DNA of 64,000 nucleotides from Polytrichum commune (GCA_950295325.1 OX485807.1:27251666-27315665), one strand, 5' to 3'. Numbered from the stretch's first letter, positions 1-12,846 are shown. The notes: a model not told the origin generated them from the sequence alone. Translations and numbers: made by a program.

Positions 1-22
1 CAATTTTGTTGGTATTTGCAGG

Positions 23-79
23 TGAGAGAATATTATAAGAACCGGCATTTCCTCAAGAACACCCTTATTGACTGGTGAA
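23..79 (+). CDS. possible terminal exon of an unidentified gene entering from the left
   Basis: A pyrimidine-rich stretch ending in TTTGCAG is followed at 23 by an open frame reading VREYYKNRHFLKNTLIDW and a TGA stop at 77-79. The peptide has the charged, aromatic composition of real protein and the acceptor is good, so this may be the last exon of a gene whose body lies outside the window. The downstream AT-rich sequence would be the 3' UTR. I do not recognise the protein family. Eighteen residues are too few for certainty. Confidence 0.35.
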
Positions 80-1600
80 ACATGAATCCAGCCATGAACT
101 CCTCTTCTTGTATTCAATCTGGTCTAATGGTTTTTTTAATGAAAGTGTAAAGAAAAACCTATGTAGGTCTTGTAAATCTTCGGATTGATAGATAGGCCCT
201 TGTCCGTATCAGTCAGTAAGTCAAAGCCTCCATAACAATGAGTAAAAATTCAAAAGGAATGCTGATTTGAGGGCGCAGAAGGCTCACCGAATTAAAAGCG
301 AATCAAATTCTTTCGTAAGAGGAGCCGAAAGTGGCGCCACCAGGTCCAGACGAGTTTCACACCTATTTCCAACACCCGCAGAACGGAGTGCATAGTCACG
401 ATGCTGCAACCTGGTTGTGAATTAGAATGTAATAGCTGGACTAATCCTGTTCCTATTTTCATAGCACAAAAGCTTTCCTCCAATCGTGAGGCCAGAGTTT
501 CAGAGACCATCTGTACACATCCATTCAAACGTTGACGTCATTTACTAATCCAGATCCATTTAGCCATGCTTCCGACCTCGATCAACTTCCTTCTGTTAGG
601 CCACGACAACTTGAGATTTAATAAAAGTGCCTATGCTTATAGTTATGTTCAGATTGCGCATAGCTATTATCACTGATTTTGCCCCATATTTAAGTACAAG
701 ATTCTTGGACTGCAGATGAGTAAGGAATGGCAACATAATTTCCAGGTAGAATGCTCTAACCGAGTTGTGCTCCATGGTCAACTCCTCCGCTTGTTTGTGA
801 CCATCATGCATTAGCATCTACTCAGAAGTTAGTTTGAAAACATTTGCCGAACTTTCCTACGATAATACTTTACGGTTGTGGAAGGCTCTTCTCAAGAGAA
901 AAGCTAGACTCTTTAATCGTCGACACATCTGCATTCTGTTGTAAGATATTGGACCTCATTAGATGTGGGATAAGACCCTCACCAATTGCACACTGGAAAC
1001 CGTGCTATCAAATGCTCATGTTTGATCACTTTGATTATCTGTACATCATTTATTTTCAAGTGCATTCAAGCAAAACACTTGACAACTTATTTTTGTGCAA
1101 TGTCCTATCCAGCTAAAGACTAAATTTCAGACAAAGCTAGAAAGAAGTGCTTCATTCAACTGGCTGACGGCAGCTAGAGGAATTACTGCGTTTCTTTGAT
1201 ATTTTTAGAATTGCAAATATTGATCAATACGACCTCTCAATCGCACAGAATCATCAAAATTCATCACCACAGGATGATCTTGTCACTTTCGTCAAATATT
1301 TTATGAGGGCGGAAAAGTCCCACAACTCGTTTGCACGCAATCGATTTACGCTTTGTAACAGTTACGCCTGTGCGCGATGTTGCAACGTTTGAACCGAACT
1401 TACGAAGTGTAGGTGCCCTTGCCTAGCGAGCTTTCGCACTATTCGCAATGTGAAAGGCTTAGAGAAAGTTACAACCGAAGCCTACGAAGCAGTAAGAAAA
1501 GAATTCGGCTGCAAGCCTGACTGGAAGGACTGTATGCAGGAAAACCTGAACATACTGTAGGATTGACTGTGTCACAGCTGTCCAGCCGGGCCTTACTGTG
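80..1600. other. no recognisable gene
   Basis: The open frames here (for example 844-1116 plus and 596-817 minus) are short, have no recognised motif and are not flanked by convincing splice sites joining them into a longer protein. I see no repeat shared with the rest of the window. Confidence 0.5.
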
Positions 1601-1631
1601 AGGTTCCGTCTCGAAGATAGTCACGGAGTTA

Positions 1632-2050
1632 GGAAGCAGCATTATCCGCGCGAGCAAGGCATTTTCATCAAGAAAGAAGCAGCACTAATTTTGCAGAACA
1701 GAAGACTCGATGGAAGCCCCCGTTTCTGCATTGTAGACACTCCCTGGCCTAAACTGAAACTGATCGCGGAGCTAAAGGTTGCCACATTCATTCCTCAAAA
1801 GAAGTCGCGCTACTTCATCAGCATTTCAAATATTAGAACGGTGTTGGGAAGCAGCATTATCCGTGCGAGCAAGGAATTCCCATCAAGACAGAAGCAGCGC
1901 TGTTTTTGCATAACAGAAGACTCGATGGAAGCCCCCGTTTCTGCGTTGTAGACACTCCCTGGCCTAAACTGAAACTGATAGCGGAGCTAAAGATTGCCAC
2001 GTTCATTCCTCAAGAGAAAGTCGCTCTACTTCACCAGCATTAAATATTGC
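1632..2050 (+). repeat. 215-bp tandem duplication, two copies
   Basis: The block starting GGAAGCAGCATTATCCG at 1632 recurs at 1847, followed in both copies by matching sequence through CTCGATGGAAGCCCC and CTCCCTGGCCTAAACTG. The copies stay alignable to about 2050. A 215-bp period is not a multiple of three, so the duplication breaks any shared frame and the overlapping open frames are not conserved between copies. Confidence 0.85.
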
Positions 2051-2239
2051 GTGTACACACTCCGGGGATGGGTTGCTCAAAAGATGGCCACACCGATCAC
2101 TCTCCGCGGTCTAAAGCATCGACAAGACAAGGTGTGTCGACTTCACACCATTGAACGGATTGTCTCCAACTACGAATTAAAGTTCATCACCTTCTTGGAG
2201 ACAAGGAACCGGCAGGAGGAGCTCCCAGGCTGGCAATTC

Positions 2240-3090
2240 TCCATTAAACAATGGACACCCGGACGTCGACGACGACAATCCGCTAGCTCTCCTCCTCCCC
2301 CCATCCACGTCACAGACAGGAGTCTAATATCATTCTCATCAGACACGGTTCCTTCCTCTTCATCGTCTTCCACGAAACCTCTGCCACCTCCGCTACCATT
2401 CACATTCTCTACTCGAGCTCTGATTTGCTCATCGTGAGCTCCCCTGGCATCGAGCCAATTATCACCGGAGCTGGAAAACAACGACAAGACGATCAGCCTC
2501 CTTTCACATCTTTCTGTCTGCAGCATCCTTCGTATTTCGACCGTAAGACTTACTTATTCGTACTCGAGTAAGTTTTTCTTGCAGTACACGACTTCTCATT
2601 CTTCCTCTCCGACATCCATCTCTTCTTCACAACCTCCCGAAACACATTCACTCCACATTCACGCTCAAAACTCTACACTACCACTCCGTACAAACGTCCG
2701 AGCTCTGATCCACTCACTAACCAACTAACTAACTAACTCGCACAACAAACCAATCACGACCCTCTCTCTCTCCCTCCCTCCCCCTCCCTCCCCCTCCCTC
2801 CCTACCACACCTTCTTCTTCCGCTTCTTCTTCATCGTCATCAAGGCGACCCCGGGCACTACTCCGACCAGGAAGGCCATCCACATTCACTTGAACACTTC
2901 ACAACAATCTCCACCGAAACTCCAATACACCGAGCTCAATCATCGCGACCTCCAGCAGAGCGCACATGCCAATGTGCACAAGCAGGGAAAATTCGTTTGC
3001 TGGCGACGCAGAAAGAAAGCAGACGATTCTACAAACACACCCCCCTCAATTCATTCTGTTGCCATGGCCCCCACTGCGGAGTAGGGGGGA
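2240..3090. other. pyrimidine-rich tract, possible transcript leader
   Basis: The plus strand is strongly C/T-rich, with CTCC/CCCTCC runs near 2760-2805 and CTTCTTCTT runs near 2810-2835. This resembles a plant promoter or 5' UTR. A short minus-strand frame starting with ATG at 2879-2877 encodes a hydrophobic stretch followed by a lysine/arginine cluster and could be a first exon. No downstream exons of a known family were found on either strand. Confidence 0.3.
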
Positions 3091-3119
3091 TGGCGTTGAA
3101 GCAACAGGGGTCGACGAGC

Positions 3120-3600
3120 TTAGATGAAACACTTTGAAACCCTAGAGTAGGGCACACCCTCCAAGTGGACGGTAACCGGCTGGTCCAGTTTACCGGGGCC
3201 GGGACGCATCGGACGCTAAATTAGGGGGGCAGGCCGGTAAACACGCGCCCTTTGTGGAGCCTGGTGGGGTCACCCTCTCCCCTGATTGGCCCGCACCCCT
3301 GGGTATGGAATCAAAATTTGAAGGCGCCCTCCTGGATTTGCGCCCCCCTCCTTTTAAAGGGCCGGGCCCGGCCTGACGCCCCGGTTTTCTTCTGGGCCTG
3401 GGTCAACTTCTTGCACCAGGTACCTAGCCTAGCCGCCGGGTTTTATGGAGGCCCGTCTTTCTGGATTTAATGGCAATCCTTCATTAGTCCTTGCTTCTTC
3501 AGTCCTCCCTTCTACCCGGGGTCAACTTCTTGTCATCATCTTCATCATCAATTAATTCAACAAGGAGCAATATAACTTATGCCCATCTAGCTAGCTAGCT
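3120..3600. repeat. GC-rich segment with repeat family I (copy 1)
   Basis: The segment is GC-rich (3150-3450) compared with its AT-rich surroundings. Its right part, from GTACCTAGCC at about 3420 through GGGGTCAACTTCTTGTCATC, is a diverged copy of 6118-6240. Neither copy carries an open frame of note. Dispersed non-coding repeat of unknown class. Confidence 0.5.
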
Positions 3601-3629
3601 AGGGAGGGAGCGTTTTTGAACACAATGTT

Positions 3630-3775
3630 GGCCAATTCTTAGTGTTTTCTAATTCCATTTCGGTTACGTGTTGTGATCTTTCGGTTTTTGTTTCCCTTTG
3701 TTAATTCGAGGTATATTCCCATGGTTTGAAGGGGACAACCGACCACTAGTTAGTTATAGATGCAGCCGGTCGGCC
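3630..3775 (+). repeat. family B element fragment
   Basis: This is a weak match to the family B consensus seen better at 13165-13345, 19762-19977, 25905-26135 and 50345-50565. Shared blocks are a 'ttacgtgttgtgatctttcgg' type core (position about 3663-3685) and a 'gaggtatattc' block. The fragment is truncated on the right. Confidence 0.45.
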
Positions 3776-5340
3776 CCCTTTTTGTTGTTTTGTAAAGGGT
3801 AGTAGTGGGTTTGGCTACATGTTGAGTTTGTAAGAAGCAAGGGTGGTGAGTTTGAGGTTGTTTGTGGAGTTTAGGGTGGCTGCATGTAGGTGAATCACAG
3901 GGACTGTTTGGCGAATGCGAAAAAACGTATGTGTTGTCATGGGTGGCGACGTTTAGTTGTATATGGAATATACATGTGTCTATGATAAGGTTAACAGTGG
4001 TCCTACATGTGAAATGATGAGTAAATAAGTGACCCCGGAGTTTATATGTGTTGTTTAGATGTGGCCACACAGACCACGACTAAGGGGGGGGGGATTGAAT
4101 AAGCGCTTTGAAATTATATTGGCCCCTTAAGTCTCTAGAGGCTTCCAAGTTCAACTGGTTTGCAAATGTATGAAAGGACCAACATGCTTTAAATCGTACA
4201 TTTCAAGCACTTAGAAATAACTTAAGCCATTAACCCTCAAGACATCGATGTGCATCCAAAATGAACCACTTTGCATGGATGTAAGAACGAGGATTTAAGT
4301 AGATTTGGATTTATGCATGAGTTTTGGACAATTCCAACTGCCAATATGACTTACACTATATCACAAAACTATACAGATATGATGGTTGGATGAACATGGA
4401 ATGCAAACATTTGAAGTTGTGGTTGTTTCTTTTGTTTCTTTTGTTATTGTTGTTCGATGTTTTTGTCCCCACAAATGCACATCCCTTTCTTTTTTTTGGA
4501 CAAATGGTTGTTCATATATGCTTAAGTGTTAGTTTAAGATGATCAGTGTTGAAACATTGTGCATTTAAAGTATCTAATGCATTCCTACACCCAAAAGATT
4601 GGACCAGCCCACGTAAACAAGAGAATACACCCACAATGGACATCATTGCTTAAAAGACACTCATACAATCACACATATGAGTACAACTAGGTGGGGAGGA
4701 AGGTTGGCCTTTGCATTAAAACGTAATTGTGGTTACATAATTTGATGCTTCTAGTAGGCATCAAGATCTTTTGTTATTCAAACTCAACTCTTAATTCCAT
4801 ACCGTCGGAATTCCACTCCTCTCATTCATGAATCAAAAACCTCGTCATAAGGGAAATCGACAAGAATCTCTACAAGCTACCTTCAAGCACCACTCCTAAA
4901 CTGGAGATTTGCTACCCAAAATTCTTAAACTATACTATAATAATAATAAAAGGTGGCGCCATTCATTGGCACTACATGAGCAAATAGGCTACAAGATACA
5001 AGATGAGAGAGCGAGAGGGTGGTGACCATAGGGATTGAGAATGGAGGAGAAAGTGGCAACACCACTCACCCCACTCGACTAAACCCTTGGCAATGTGAGC
5101 CCTTGGATAGGAGTATGGGCACCATCCATGGCTCACAATGAAGCTCATTGGCTAAACTCCACTCCACCCATACGAAGCTAGTTGGCGCCACCTCTTACCC
5201 ACGAAGAGTGTATGTGGCACCTTACACATAAATCCAATTTTCTTTAGAGGACTCTATGGAACATACCTTCAATTAATAAAGAAAACATAAAGATGGCAAC
5301 ATGGAACATGCAACATGTAACTATTGAGCGTCTAAAAGTA
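3776..5340. other. no recognisable gene
   Basis: AT-rich non-coding sequence. It contains an ATA trinucleotide run near 4935-4950 and a poly-G run at 4085-4093. I could not assign any protein family or repeat family to it. Confidence 0.5.
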
Positions 5341-5344
5341 GTTA

Positions 5345-6060
5345 TTAATATTTGAAGACATAGTTCAATCTCTTTTTAACAATGGTGTTTGCTTTGTGAT
5401 CCTCACTGAACCACATATCAATCCACTCTAGGGGTCCGATCAAGAGAAGCAACCCATCTAAACCCCATCTACCTTAATTCCGAGTGGGAAATTGATAAAT
5501 GTATTGTAGACAACTCCTTGTTCTTGGATGAATGCATCATAACATTATTTGGCTCCTTGGTTGCGTTAACGCATCTATGGGGATTCTTCCCCATCTATGG
5601 GGAGTGTTGAGGTTGTGTATTGTAGAGTTTTCAACAATCGACTATAATTTGATTATAATTTATTCGTTGCTTTCTCTTTCTTTGGAAAGAGACCATCATC
5701 GAGCTACTTAGTTATATTACGACGTTTGTTTTGGTAATAATATTGTTATTCTTGAATTCAACTGGAGTTATGGTTGGGCAAGAGTTCGTTGTCTTGCCTA
5801 CAAAAAAAATTCCATGTTCAGTGAATTTTAAGTGCATGCTTGAAGTCGGTGTGAATGTTTAAACAACAAACATTCTACATTGGTTTACTCTAAACAAATC
5901 CTCCCAATGGTGTTCACAATTAAATATGAAGAAGTTTGTAAAATTTCAAAGACATAGTGCAATGTCTTTTGAAGGTCATGTATGTTTATGGTGTTTGTCC
6001 TTTGATCTCACCTAACTACACACCAATCAACCCTAGGTGTCTTATTGAGAAAAGTGACGA
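5345..6060 (+). repeat. family D repeats (two copies) around a family G repeat
   Basis: Family D has a core running from 'caatctctttt' through 'ggtgtttg' and 'tttgatc' to a 'caccaatcaa' block. Copies lie at about 5345-5440 and 5941-6055, with others at 9010-9085 and 9340-9410 (both inverted), 21005-21110, 22000-22085 and 29655-29735. The segment between, 5530-5740, matches 27460-27690 (family G; shared CTTGGTTGCGTT, TATGGGGAG and AGAGACCATCAT blocks). No coding content. Confidence 0.6.
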
Positions 6061-6117
6061 AATAACACCCGCATATATACTAGCTAGTAAATCTTAACTT
6101 GCTAGAATGCTTCTTGC

Positions 6118-6240
6118 ACGTACCTACTAATAGCTCCCGGTTTCTAAGGAGGCCCTTCTATTCCGGATTTAAAGCAAATTCTCCGTCCTTGAGTTCGCAA
6201 ATTGGGGTCAACTTCTTGTCATCATCATTGCCGCTAAGTA
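6118..6240 (+). repeat. repeat family I (copy 2)
   Basis: Diverged copy of 3420-3560. Shared blocks include GTACCTA at the left, GGAGGCCC in the middle, and GGGGTCAACTTCTTGTCATC at the right. Confidence 0.6.
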
Positions 6241-8590
6241 TATAGCTAGTGTACGTTTCAAGGCGTTTTTGTGCAATAAGTTTGTCATCGGATTTTGGAA
6301 GTACTCAAGTTACTTGGCATGGAAAATTAATGAACAATTTGTCAATGCTTCTTTCATAATATTGGTAAGATCCGGGTACACTTGCCCCTATATATGCCAA
6401 GCATATATGCACGGGAAAGTTGAATGTGGTCTTAATGCCTACGGAATCATGTCATTGATTTTGTTGCAAAGATTTTTGTTTTGTAATGTAATCTATGAGT
6501 TGATTCCATAAGGAGTTTAACAAATGTCATGTTTTTCGTTTCAACATGGCTGGAGAAGATTCAATAATCGCAAAGTTGAAGTTCTCAAGTCGGGGCATTA
6601 GTATAAAAAAACATTTGTCTTAGTATGGATGATGAAGTTCAATCAAATGGGGAAATATATGTATTTAGAGTACATATGTGTAAAATTTTACATTTCCAAA
6701 TTTGGAGTTCATATGCATATTCCAAAGGTGGTCAAAGTTCAATGACTAGGTGATGAGTGTCCCTTACAATAAGCTTGAATGTTAATTTCGTAACATGTTT
6801 GGATTAGGGTGTTGCCCACACTATTGAAGATGGCAACTCATATAATGAGCAACACCCATGACCATGAACAAATTGCACCCTCCTCCAAGTCTTAGCGACC
6901 TTCTATGAGCTATGAAAAAATTCAGAGCAACATTCTCCTTTGAATCAAAACAAAATTGAACGAGACTTGAATTGTATGTTCTATTTTTTGTTTTATTTTT
7001 TTAAATGTTCATGCGAAGTGCGAGGAGGGGCGGCATAAGTGGCTTGGCATCTCTTTTGAGGGAGAACCCATCAAAATCTCAGTGGCAATACAAAGTTTAA
7101 GAGTCCATTCACATTGCAATGAATTTTTGCTTTGCCTTTGAGACAATTTTTGACATGAGCCAAAGTTTTTCCTTGGACGGACAACCAACTAGATTTGGCC
7201 ATGTATGGAGGGTAATCATAGGGCATAGCACTCTTGCGACAAGCTACTTGTTGATTTATAATATACATATGGTACATGAAAATGACTAACCCCAACCTTT
7301 CAAAGTAAACGAAAGGCACAATTAGAAAATTATGTAATTGAATGGGTCATTTAATTGCTTGTCATCAAGATAATACCCCCCCGACAACAATTACACCCTT
7401 GCCGCACATGATTGAGGTAAGTCATAATAAGTGCCATCCATGGGTAAATACTATTCATAGCCGCAAGCTCATATGTGAATCCGGAGCGGGTTTACTGAGC
7501 AAGGTTATGGGACAAGCGATCTTGCTTCATGTCGGAGGTGGTCCCTTTCAAAACGTTGTAGTGTTAATACCATGCAATTCCTACAACGAGGGACAAAATC
7601 AATACATGAATGACGTAATTGCTTCTTTGGTTAATTGAGCGCACTAGAACATTGCTCCATTTTTTAAAAAATGTTGCAAAGGACTACACCATTTATGTTA
7701 TTTATTGTCACAGGCATAATAACATCACTTACCCTATTTTGAGATGTATGCTAGGTTACACTAATAATCAATAACTTCACCATCAGTGTCACCTCATGAC
7801 ACTTGGTCTTCAATTGCGCTTACTAATACCCCAACATGAGCATAGTTGTTATGAGGTATATGGCTATATTACACAATGGTCTACAAGTTCATTAAAAGTG
7901 TACATGACTAACACTTGCCTCAATATACTCCATACTATCTTTCCCTTGCTTATTGAAATAGAGAACTATCATCTCAAGTACCCTAATATGATACGCTAAA
8001 TGTCATAATGTGAATAGATTTTCCACTTTAAAAAAGTACTTTTGTTGATGAATAATATCATATTGGCAATTAGCAGATGCTTTGAGACCTCAAGGCATCT
8101 AGTTTAGGCCCTTCACAAGTAGTGTACGTGGGCACTAAATACCGTATCTCCACCAATCTATAAACCCCCCCCCCCCTTACGAATGAGACCCACTATCTAA
8201 GTAGTTAGTTGTTTTGTTTGGAAAATTGTTGCCTAGGGTATTGTCGTAATGGCCAAACAAAACCGAACCGGAAGACAAAAGAAGTTCGTCTTGCTAACAA
8301 TAAGTTAGAGTTATTCAACTTTTTATGTGCGAGCCGATTAACTTAGTTGGTGTACATTTATGCAAACAAGATGCTAGCCAATGCATAGTCACACATGAAG
8401 TCCGCACTTAAAGCAAACACATTTGTGGCCCACACTACTATGATACTATGTGCTAGCTACTTGCAAGTAATTATGAAGAAGGAGCCATTGTATGACGCCC
8501 ATTGAGGCAAGGACGGAGTTGTCAAAATGCATGAAGTTAAAGGTGGGATTTGGATTGCATGTTGTTTAAGGAATTGGGGTGGGCCTTAAG
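6241..8590. other. no recognisable gene
   Basis: AT-rich sequence with only short, compositionally ordinary open frames (the largest, 7342-7638, shows no known motif). A C-homopolymer lies at 8166-8177 and a (GA)n microsatellite at 8595-8620. Confidence 0.5.
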
Positions 8591-8633
8591 TTATGAGAGA
8601 GAGAGAGAGAGAGAGAGAGATTATGTATAAGTG

Positions 8634-8882
8634 TACCTCTCATTCATCCAACATAAAAGTTTGAGAGAGGGATCTTTTTTGCATATGAGCATACCTCTCA
8701 TTCATCCAATGTGAGAGACTTGAAAACAATATGTAGTCCAGAGCATATTTGTTTTTGATTGATTTGACATCGGAACTAGCCTTAAAGACCTCGCATTAGT
8801 GTAGTCCAAGTTGTTCGAGATGAATCAGTCACAAACATATTGAAGGGGATTGAGTTCTTATGTTGGATGGATGAGAGGTATG
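8634..8882. mobile_element. family C inverted-repeat element
   Basis: The left end reads TACCTCTCATTCATCCAACA and the right end is its inverted counterpart TGTTGGATGGATGAGAGGTA, giving about 20 bp of near-perfect terminal inversion over 250 bp. The left end is repeated once more at 8691. The interior contains a block shared with 50695-51062 and 63514-63704 (GATTTGACATCGGAA; AAAGACCTCGCATTAGTG). It encodes no protein: a MITE-like non-autonomous element. A lone end lies at 9650-9675. Confidence 0.7.
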
Positions 8883-9009
8883 CTTCTATACAATGGTTCC
8901 CTCTCTTTGGCCTTATGGGGTCACTACGAGTCTTAATCATGCATATGATATAAGGTCTATGAGTGTTATTCAAAAACAATTATTGATTAAATATATAAGT
9001 ATTTGATTG

Positions 9010-9410
9010 GTGTGTGTGGTCCAGTGAGGATCAAAGAAGAAACACCATAAAGACACATGTTTAAAAAGATTCGACTTCGTTTTCACATTTCATTAACGAC
9101 TCCACATTCAATAATGAACACAATCAAGTTGAGAGGACCTATTTATCTAGTTAAGGAATCAAAATAAGGGGAGCTATGGTTTTCAGTCATTTTTATTTGA
9201 TTGAAGATTCATTGTAGACTTGCTAATACATCACAAGTCTTGTTGGGTAAACCTAGTATGTAGAAGTCGAGGAACATGAAAAAAATACCAAATAACACCC
9301 ACATGTTGAATAGACCTTAGGCCTAACATGTTGAGTGGTCTATGGCAAGACTCGTGTTTTGAGATCAAACACCAAAAAGACACGTATTGAGATGAGATTG
9401 GACTATGTGT
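9010..9410 (-). repeat. two inverted family D repeats
   Basis: The reverse complements of 9010-9085 and 9340-9410 carry the family D core seen at 5345, 5941, 21005, 22000 and 29655. No inverted termini were identified, so the class is unknown. Confidence 0.55.
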
Positions 9411-9754
9411 TCAAAACATAGACCTCTTATAACTTTTGAATCTCAATTATGGTTATGAAACTCAAAACAACAATCTTCACTATTCATCGCACTTGCTAAT
9501 AAGATGAGACAATGCCCAATTCCATCCAACAACCGAAATTGTTTGTGGAGTTGAAAGTGACCCACAATAGGGTTGCATGCCTTGATTTTGGGCATGCATG
9601 AAGATTTGCAAAGAGTCGCAAGGAAGAACTTAGAGAGAGAGATAGAGAGAGAGTACCTCTTATCCATCCAACATAAAACTTGACACCCTATAAAATCGTG
9701 GTTGTTTCATTTCAAACAACTTAGACTAAACTAGTCCATGATCTTTAAAGGTAA

Positions 9755-10178
9755 CTCCGGTCACGGGTAGATCACTCCATTGTCAAGTTGAACACCACGT
9801 GCGACCAAAAAAAATCTTCTTTTGGTAAGTTGCACCACCAAAATGGGTCAAAATTTTATCATGTCATAAGTACACAGTATGTCATATGTACCTATGACAT
9901 AGTCAAAAGAGGTAACTAAATTTGATGATTTGTTTTTTTCATAAAACATACCATTTCTAACTAGAATGACACAGAATTGAACTAAAACAATTACTAAAAT
10001 AAATAAAGATGACTAAAAATTTCAAAAAAGTATACAAAAGATACTATCAATGGTTATGTATATGTAGAAAAAATATCATAAATTTTAAAATGATATATGG
10101 CATGTAATATAGGGGTAGCAAACTTTGTCCGCACTTGGTGTCAACTTGACAATGAAGTGACCTCCCTGTGACTCTGGT
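9755..10178 (-). mobile_element. MITE family A, copy 1
   Basis: The left terminus carries ATTGTCAAGTTGAACACCAC and the right terminus the inverted form, GGTGTCAACTTGACAAT, inside inverted ends of about 45 bp. The interior is very AT-rich and lacks coding capacity. The reverse complement aligns along its whole length with 20010-20414, sharing blocks such as AGTTTGCTACCC, CATAACCATTGATA and GTAATTGTTTTAGTTCAATT. The exact ends and the target-site duplication of this copy are unclear. Confidence 0.8.
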
Positions 10179-10467
10179 CTCCAATTAACCTAATAACAAT
10201 AACCTTCGGATTACATACTATTCCACAACTTGTATGTTGGATGAATGTATATATGCGATGACTCCCCTCCCGCCAAATTCCATAGCCAAAGTACAACTAA
10301 ATTTAGAACAACATTGTCTCTAGGGTTGGAAGAAGTTGGATTATGTGGGCCTCCGGTTAGGTTGTGTTGTGATGAGGCTCGACATCATGTTGCATGGTCG
10401 CATGCCGGCGGGTGGAGTGTTCTCTAAGGCATGGAAAAGGGTACCTTAACTTCCCCGACATCCAATA

Positions 10468-10474
<7 letters not shown>

Positions 10475-10508
<34 letters not shown>
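10475..10508. repeat. (TA)n microsatellite
   Basis: Uninterrupted TA dinucleotide run of about 34 bp. Confidence 0.95.
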
Positions 10509-10509
<1 letters not shown>

Positions 10510-10711
10510 CAACTTATCTCCGGGCCCTTGTCACGGTAACTTAGTACTATGGTGTGATAGCTTTGTAAGAGAGCCAAAGGGTTCTAAGGAAGTGGGCCGG
10601 AAGTGGGGGATCTTTGTGTAATTATAAGTACATAACGGTGGGGACGCCGGCATTCTCCTTGTCACTAAATTTCACTAAAGTTAAGGGTGAGCCTTGGGAC
10701 TGTTGGCTTAT

Positions 10712-11815
10712 AAGAATTTTTAAGATGCTTGATCTCAATAGTCACTACGAACACATGTGTCCTAGGCATTTGTCCTAGGCATTTGTCCTAGGCATTTGTC
10801 CTATATCGGTCGTTTAGGGTGGAGGTGGACCACTTAGTCGTGGTGATAACAAATATAGTGGGAGTAACACTATGAAACATTGTGTGTTCTTATCACCGGT
10901 TGTCGTCCACTAGATGGTTGTAGAATTTATGAGTGTGAGTTTGGAATCTACTATCATATGCTTAGATTGTGAAGATGTTCACTACACTAAAAAGGATGTT
11001 TAGTGTTAGATACACTAAATACGAACGCATACACTAAATGTCAATAACCCTATGGAAGACAAAATCGTTGAATGTAAACTCAAACACCAAGTACTAGCTA
11101 TGGTAATATGTGGAAGTTACATGTTTGAATTTAGTGTTAATAAGGATATGAAAAAAAAAACAATGGTGAAAGGAGAATTCCAGGATATCTTCTAACACTA
11201 ATTGTCAGAAAAATTGAAATTTAGTGTTGAGCAGGGTAGGGTGGTAACAACATCAAGTATAATCAAATACTAAATATCTTATTTGGTGTTTGTGGAAACG
11301 AACGTTGCACATGTAATTTTGTACAATTCATCTCAGTCATAACTTGTGATCCACATAAATGACCTTGCAATCACTAGGCAACAAGTAAAGAGAGTGGCCA
11401 TATATAGAGTTTGGGCATGTTGGAATAATGCAACTTAATTGAGTGGGAGCAACTCGCTTATAGAATATTTAAGATGCTTGATCTCAATAGTTACTACGAA
11501 CACATGAGTCCTGGGCAATTGTCCTATGTTGGTGGTTTAGGGTGGAGGTGGACCACTTAGTCGTGGTAACAACAAATATAGTGGAAGTAACACTACAAAA
11601 ACTTATGTGTTTTGTTATCACCGGTTGTCTTCCACTAGATGGTTATACAATCTATGAATGTGAGTTTGGAATCTACTATCATATGCTTAGATTATGAAAT
11701 TCTTCACTAGTGGAAATAAACACTATACATCTAATTTTGTACAATACACCTCATTCATAACTTGTGATCCACGTAAATGACCTTGCAATCACTAGGCAAC
11801 AAGTAGAGAAAGTGG
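10712..11815 (+). repeat. direct duplication, with an insertion in copy 1
   Basis: Copy 1 (10712-11400) and copy 2 (11464-11815) share a shared left block (AAGATGCTTGATCTCAATAG), a middle block (GGGTGGAGGTGGACCACTTA) and a right block (CTTGCAATCACTAGGCAACA). Copy 1 has about 300 extra bases (roughly 10985-11300) rich in CACTAAA/TTTAGTG motifs, probably a small inserted element. It also has a 15-bp unit (CCTAGGCATTTGTCC) repeated about three times near 10760-10803. No coding capacity. Confidence 0.75.
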
Positions 11816-12540
11816 CATAGGACACTTGTTGCTACATAATAAGTTAAGGAGGACACTCCAATTAGCATGGGCACATCGACTTGATTGCCACGCTAGATCA
11901 AATTTACAATGTTGTATAAGACTACATGATCCCTATAGTATATTTCTAACTACGTTATTAATGAGAAATATCGTGGGGCACATGTATAGTGTGAGTTACC
12001 CTTTGCATCTCTATATATAGCATGGCTCACAATATACACCAATGACCACGAAAGTAGCATGCAACACTAGTCACACTTGCATATTCAACCAATCGATATG
12101 ATCTCATTCTTCACCTTCTAGTTGTAGGTAAGGTGTCGACTGAAAGCAACTGAGAATGTGAATCTAAAGAGCATAAATTCACTTTATAAGTCCAAGAAGC
12201 AAGAGAGCAAACATCAAATCGACATGAAAGTGTTTCTCGAAGGAATATGCAATTGACATTTGAATGGTCACTACAACCAAATGGCTAAGAGATGGGAGAT
12301 GATATTGGTGTCTTCAGAAAGAGTAAGTGAAACTCAACAACATAGATTGCTTGTTTGTGAGAATTGAACGAGATTTGTATGAGAGACCATCATTGGTTTC
12401 TTGAACCTTTAATACTATATATTGTGGGTTGGTAAATAATGTGGACCCACAATATTATCCTCAATTTGTTTGAGTGTGAATTTCTTGTTATTAGTGCAAC
12501 CCATAATATTAACCACAACCAATGTAACAAAGTCCAATGC

Positions 12541-12660
12541 CAACATACGAGTCATAGGCAATTGTCTTGCGTCAGTGAAAGAAGCATGCAAACCTATCAC
12601 TATGGTAGACTTCCATATTTCCTCACTGACATAAGACAATTCCTCAGTGACACATGTCGA
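12541..12660. mobile_element. short hairpin element (family K)
   Basis: Inverted arms (AACATACGAGTCATAGGCAA at the left; CACTGACATAAGACAATT and related blocks at the right) could fold into an imperfect hairpin. Related, better-formed copies lie at 22665-22797 and 23343-23492. No coding capacity. Confidence 0.45.
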
Positions 12661-12846
12661 TAACCCATGACTTGTAGGCTTGTATATTTATATATTTTTG
12701 GCTGAATTCGAACAAATTCAATTGCAAGGAGTAAAATACAACCACCAATCAAACCGAGCCGGGCCCCAAAAAGAAAGTCAAATAACAATCCCCATGTGGG
12801 TTATGATCTTTCAAGGGACCTCTAAATCACTTCCACATTGTCTTTT

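Noticed and set aside
1598-1951. 117-codon frame
   Set aside because: It spans a 215-bp tandem duplication whose period breaks the frame, and the same DNA is read in two frames.
1994-2526. Proline/serine-rich frames on both strands
   Set aside because: They are explained by C/T-rich low-complexity sequence. No motif or splice partner was found.
7342-7638. 98-codon frame
   Set aside because: No motif, no splice context and composition like the surrounding non-coding DNA.
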